Shown here piece by piece: positions 62,349 to 64,000 of a DNA stretch of 64,000 bases. Origin of the DNA: GCA-002282575 sp964493995. Lineage in GTDB: Bacteria; Pseudomonadota; Gammaproteobacteria; Thiomicrospirales; Thiomicrospiraceae. The notes under the pieces were generated by a model. It ran no database searches. It saw only the letters and a list, made by a program, of their open reading frames with translations, and was not told the DNA's origin. Location of the stretch: NCBI GenBank assembly GCA_964493995.1, contig CAZBQD010000004.1:1-64000 (forward strand), in the 5' to 3' direction. The position numbers and the translations under genes were made by a program. Position 1 is the stretch's first letter. Each line of letters opens with the position of its first letter.

Positions 62349-63650
62349 TTACCAAACCGCTTTACTAATTTGCGTCACGGCATCATCAGAGAGTTTGCCA
62401 GAAACGGCATGTAACTGAACTAACGCATTTAGCATTTCTACCGAAGCTCTTGACTGCTCGCGGCGATTAGCAAAAAGCTTTTCTTTAGCTCGAGAAACCT
62501 CAGCCAAATCTCTTAAGCCCAAACGGTAGCCTTCTTCAACCGACGCCAGATAAGACTCACCAGAAGCAATAGCTTGCGCAACGGCCTGAAGTTTTTCTCG
62601 TGATGCATAAAGTGCTGACAACTGCTCCTGAGCTTGTTGTGTAGCATAGAGTCGAGCATATTCCGCATCAAATTCTGCTGAACGTAATAAAGCACGACTC
62701 TCTCTCACGCGTGAACTATCATAACCCCCTTGGTACAAAGGCAACTTCATTTCCAAGTAAATGGCTTTGTTATCATTTTTTTGTGCAAAATAAGTAGAAC
62801 CATCCGCATCGGCATAAAAAGCACCCACATTGACCACGGGATAAAAAGCAGAGCGACGCATTTCTACTTCTTGTTGTGCCACTTCAACCGCCTTGCGTTG
62901 TAGTTGTACATCTAAGTTAGATTGCTGAGCCTCATCGAGCCAAGGAGTTGACATCACAAACTGAGACATGATCGACTCTGGTTTTACGCTAGGCCAAGGC
63001 AAAACTTCAGGTATTTCTTGACCAATAATCACTTTAAGCTTTTGTCTTGCCGCCGTTAATCTCTGTTGGTCAGAAGTATAAATTGCTCTAGCATCATCCA
63101 GCTCAGCGGCCAACCCCAAGGCATCTACTTTAGTCGAATAGCCGACTTTTAGTGCGGCATTCACTTGCTTAACACGCTGTTCCGTTGTCTCAATCTGTTG
63201 CTTGGATAAGGCCAGATTTTCTTGCGCCAAAAGACAATTCAGATAGGCTTCTGCAACACGAACACCCAGTTCATTTTGCGTAGCACTTAACCTCAACCGC
63301 GCATAATCAACCTTTAAGCCCGCTTGATCGTAACCATAAAAAGCTTGTCGATTATAAATGGGCTGAGTGACCTGCAAATTACGATTATTGGTTGTTTCAT
63401 CAAAGTTCGTTTTACTGGTTGGTAACTGATACTGCTCTTTCTTAGCCGACACCGATGCTGTCACTTGCGGCAGTAACTGAGCGGTCGCCTGAGCTTTTAA
63501 CTCTTCGTCCGCTTCTAAACGTGCTGAAGAGGCCGCCAGTTTGGCATCCTTACTGAGCGCCAAAGCGTAAGCTTCAGAAAGAGTCATAGCATAACTTGGA
63601 GTAGAAAAAGCCAAACAGATGCTGACAGCTAACAAACTAGATTTCATCAT
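62349..63650 (-). CDS. TolC-family outer-membrane efflux/secretion protein
   Basis: A 433-residue exported channel protein. A signal peptide (SSLLAVSICLAFSTPSYA) precedes MTLSEAYALALSKDAKLAASSARLEADEELKAQATAQLLPQV, the usual TolC start. Two structural repeats of paired long helices follow, with AEAYLNCLLAQENLALSKQQIETTEQRV in the first and AQEQLSALYASREKLQAVAQAI in the second. ALKVGYSTKVDALGLAAELDDA and GYRLGLRDLAEVSRAKEKL are the inter-repeat turns. It overlaps the upstream HlyD-like gene by 4 bp, so it belongs to a dedicated type I system. Confidence 0.93.
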   Translation of the reverse strand: MMKSSLLAVSICLAFSTPSYAMTLSEAYALALSKDAKLAASSARLEADEELKAQATAQLLPQVTASVSAKKEQYQLPTSKTNFDETTNNRNLQVTQPIYNRQAFYGYDQAGLKVDYARLRLSATQNELGVRVAEAYLNCLLAQENLALSKQQIETTEQRVKQVNAALKVGYSTKVDALGLAAELDDARAIYTSDQQRLTAARQKLKVIIGQEIPEVLPWPSVKPESIMSQFVMSTPWLDEAQQSNLDVQLQRKAVEVAQQEVEMRRSAFYPVVNVGAFYADADGSTYFAQKNDNKAIYLEMKLPLYQGGYDSSRVRESRALLRSAEFDAEYARLYATQQAQEQLSALYASREKLQAVAQAIASGESYLASVEEGYRLGLRDLAEVSRAKEKLFANRREQSRASVEMLNALVQLHAVSGKLSDDAVTQISKAVW

Positions 63651-64000
63651 AAACCATCATCTTCGTTAAACGCCTTAGAAACCATAATCTGTAACGGACG
63701 CACAATGTAATTTAGTAAAGTACGTTCACGAGTCTGGATATAGACATCGGCAGGCATACCTGATACTAAATTCCAGCCTTGGCGACTCAACGACGCCACC
63801 GCCTCAGCATCTGGTACGACTTTAACCTTGTAATAAGGCATTTTGGTCACTTCATCAATTAAAGCATCTGCAGCTACCGAATCCACTTTACCGTACATAA
63901 CCGGCACGTAGTTGGTATTAAAAGCCATGAATTTAATTTCGGCTAGCTGACCTGGTAATACCTGATCCACATCTTGAGTTTGCATCTGACCAATCACGGC
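63647..64000 (-). CDS. HlyD-family membrane fusion protein, C-terminal part
   Basis: The last 117 or so codons of a gene that runs off the right edge. GQLAEIKFMAFNTNYVPVMYGKVDSVAADALID and YYKVKVVPDAEAVASLS are the beta-barrel of type I secretion adaptors. SGMPADVYIQTRERTLLNYIVRPLQIMVSKAFNEDD is the characteristic HlyD/PrtE/LapC C-terminus. It joins an ABC transporter to the outer-membrane channel encoded next. The 4-bp overlap with tolC shows coupling; the ABC transporter gene is expected just outside the window. Confidence 0.92.
   Translation of the reverse strand, partial: AVIGQMQTQDVDQVLPGQLAEIKFMAFNTNYVPVMYGKVDSVAADALIDEVTKMPYYKVKVVPDAEAVASLSRQGWNLVSGMPADVYIQTRERTLLNYIVRPLQIMVSKAFNEDDGL

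Overview
The window is a stretch of ordinary bacterial chromosome, close to half G+C, and almost fully coding. About 60 protein genes, four tRNAs and one short repeat element are visible. I see no rRNA, CRISPR array, prophage, insertion sequence or plasmid function. The gene content and order point to a gammaproteobacterium: ruvC-ruvA-ruvB-ybgC, tig-clpP-clpX-lon-hup, rpsP-rimM-trmD-rplS beside ffh, and rlmN-rodZ-hisS-yfgM-bamB-der. The single-operon tkt-gap-pgk-pyk-fba cluster, with a CbbA-like class II aldolase, resembles chemolithoautotrophic or methylotrophic gammaproteobacteria. A Thiotrichales-type host is my inference, not something the sequence proves.

Layout. 1-6600 (minus): DUF502 protein, aspS, nadA, yebC, ruvCAB and the start of ybgC, dealing with Asp-tRNA, NAD precursor supply and Holliday junction processing. 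6683-8197: a DeoA/AMP-phosphorylase-type enzyme. 8198-8637: a composite inverted-repeat mini-element, then tRNA-Asn with its own promoter and terminator. 8638-11632: a manganese module, with mntR and a coupled outer-membrane barrel candidate divergent from mntH. 11636-18936: an aldo-keto reductase, yigZ with cobQ-cobU-cobT (late cobamide assembly), a nitroreductase, a pirin and a LysR regulator. 18967-23700: sufBCDS under what looks like a near-ideal IscR type-1 operator. 23728-26213: zinc ABC transporter znuA / znuCB. 26207-27376: M23 peptidase and the tRNA-Val/tRNA-Asp unit. 27434-33768: hup, lon, clpX, clpP and tig (protein quality control).

33973-38443: tRNA-Leu, dsbC, the rpsP-rimM-trmD-rplS operon and ffh. 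38527-42673: a CcsA/YpjD-type membrane protein, an inositol-monophosphatase-family enzyme, a membrane-anchored DNA/RNA nuclease and a chemoreceptor-like protein. 42749-49339: the ndk-rlmN-rodZ-hisS-yfgM-bamB-der run, with a short RodZ and without the pilF and ispG genes often found there. 49518-56599: the central carbon operon, preceded by a 19-bp palindrome. 56774-64000: an OmpA-domain protein, cca, an NDUFA9-like SDR protein, ycgL, Fe/Mn superoxide dismutase, a PCMT-family methyltransferase, and a type I secretion operon (hlyD-like, tolC, Crp/Fnr regulator) that runs off the end.

No clearly new multi-gene system is present. The observations most worth following are the MntR-linked outer-membrane protein, the mini-element at 8199-8332, the IscR-type operator in front of suf, and the palindrome in front of the carbon operon. 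All functional calls are from reading motifs and family resemblance; no database search was run.
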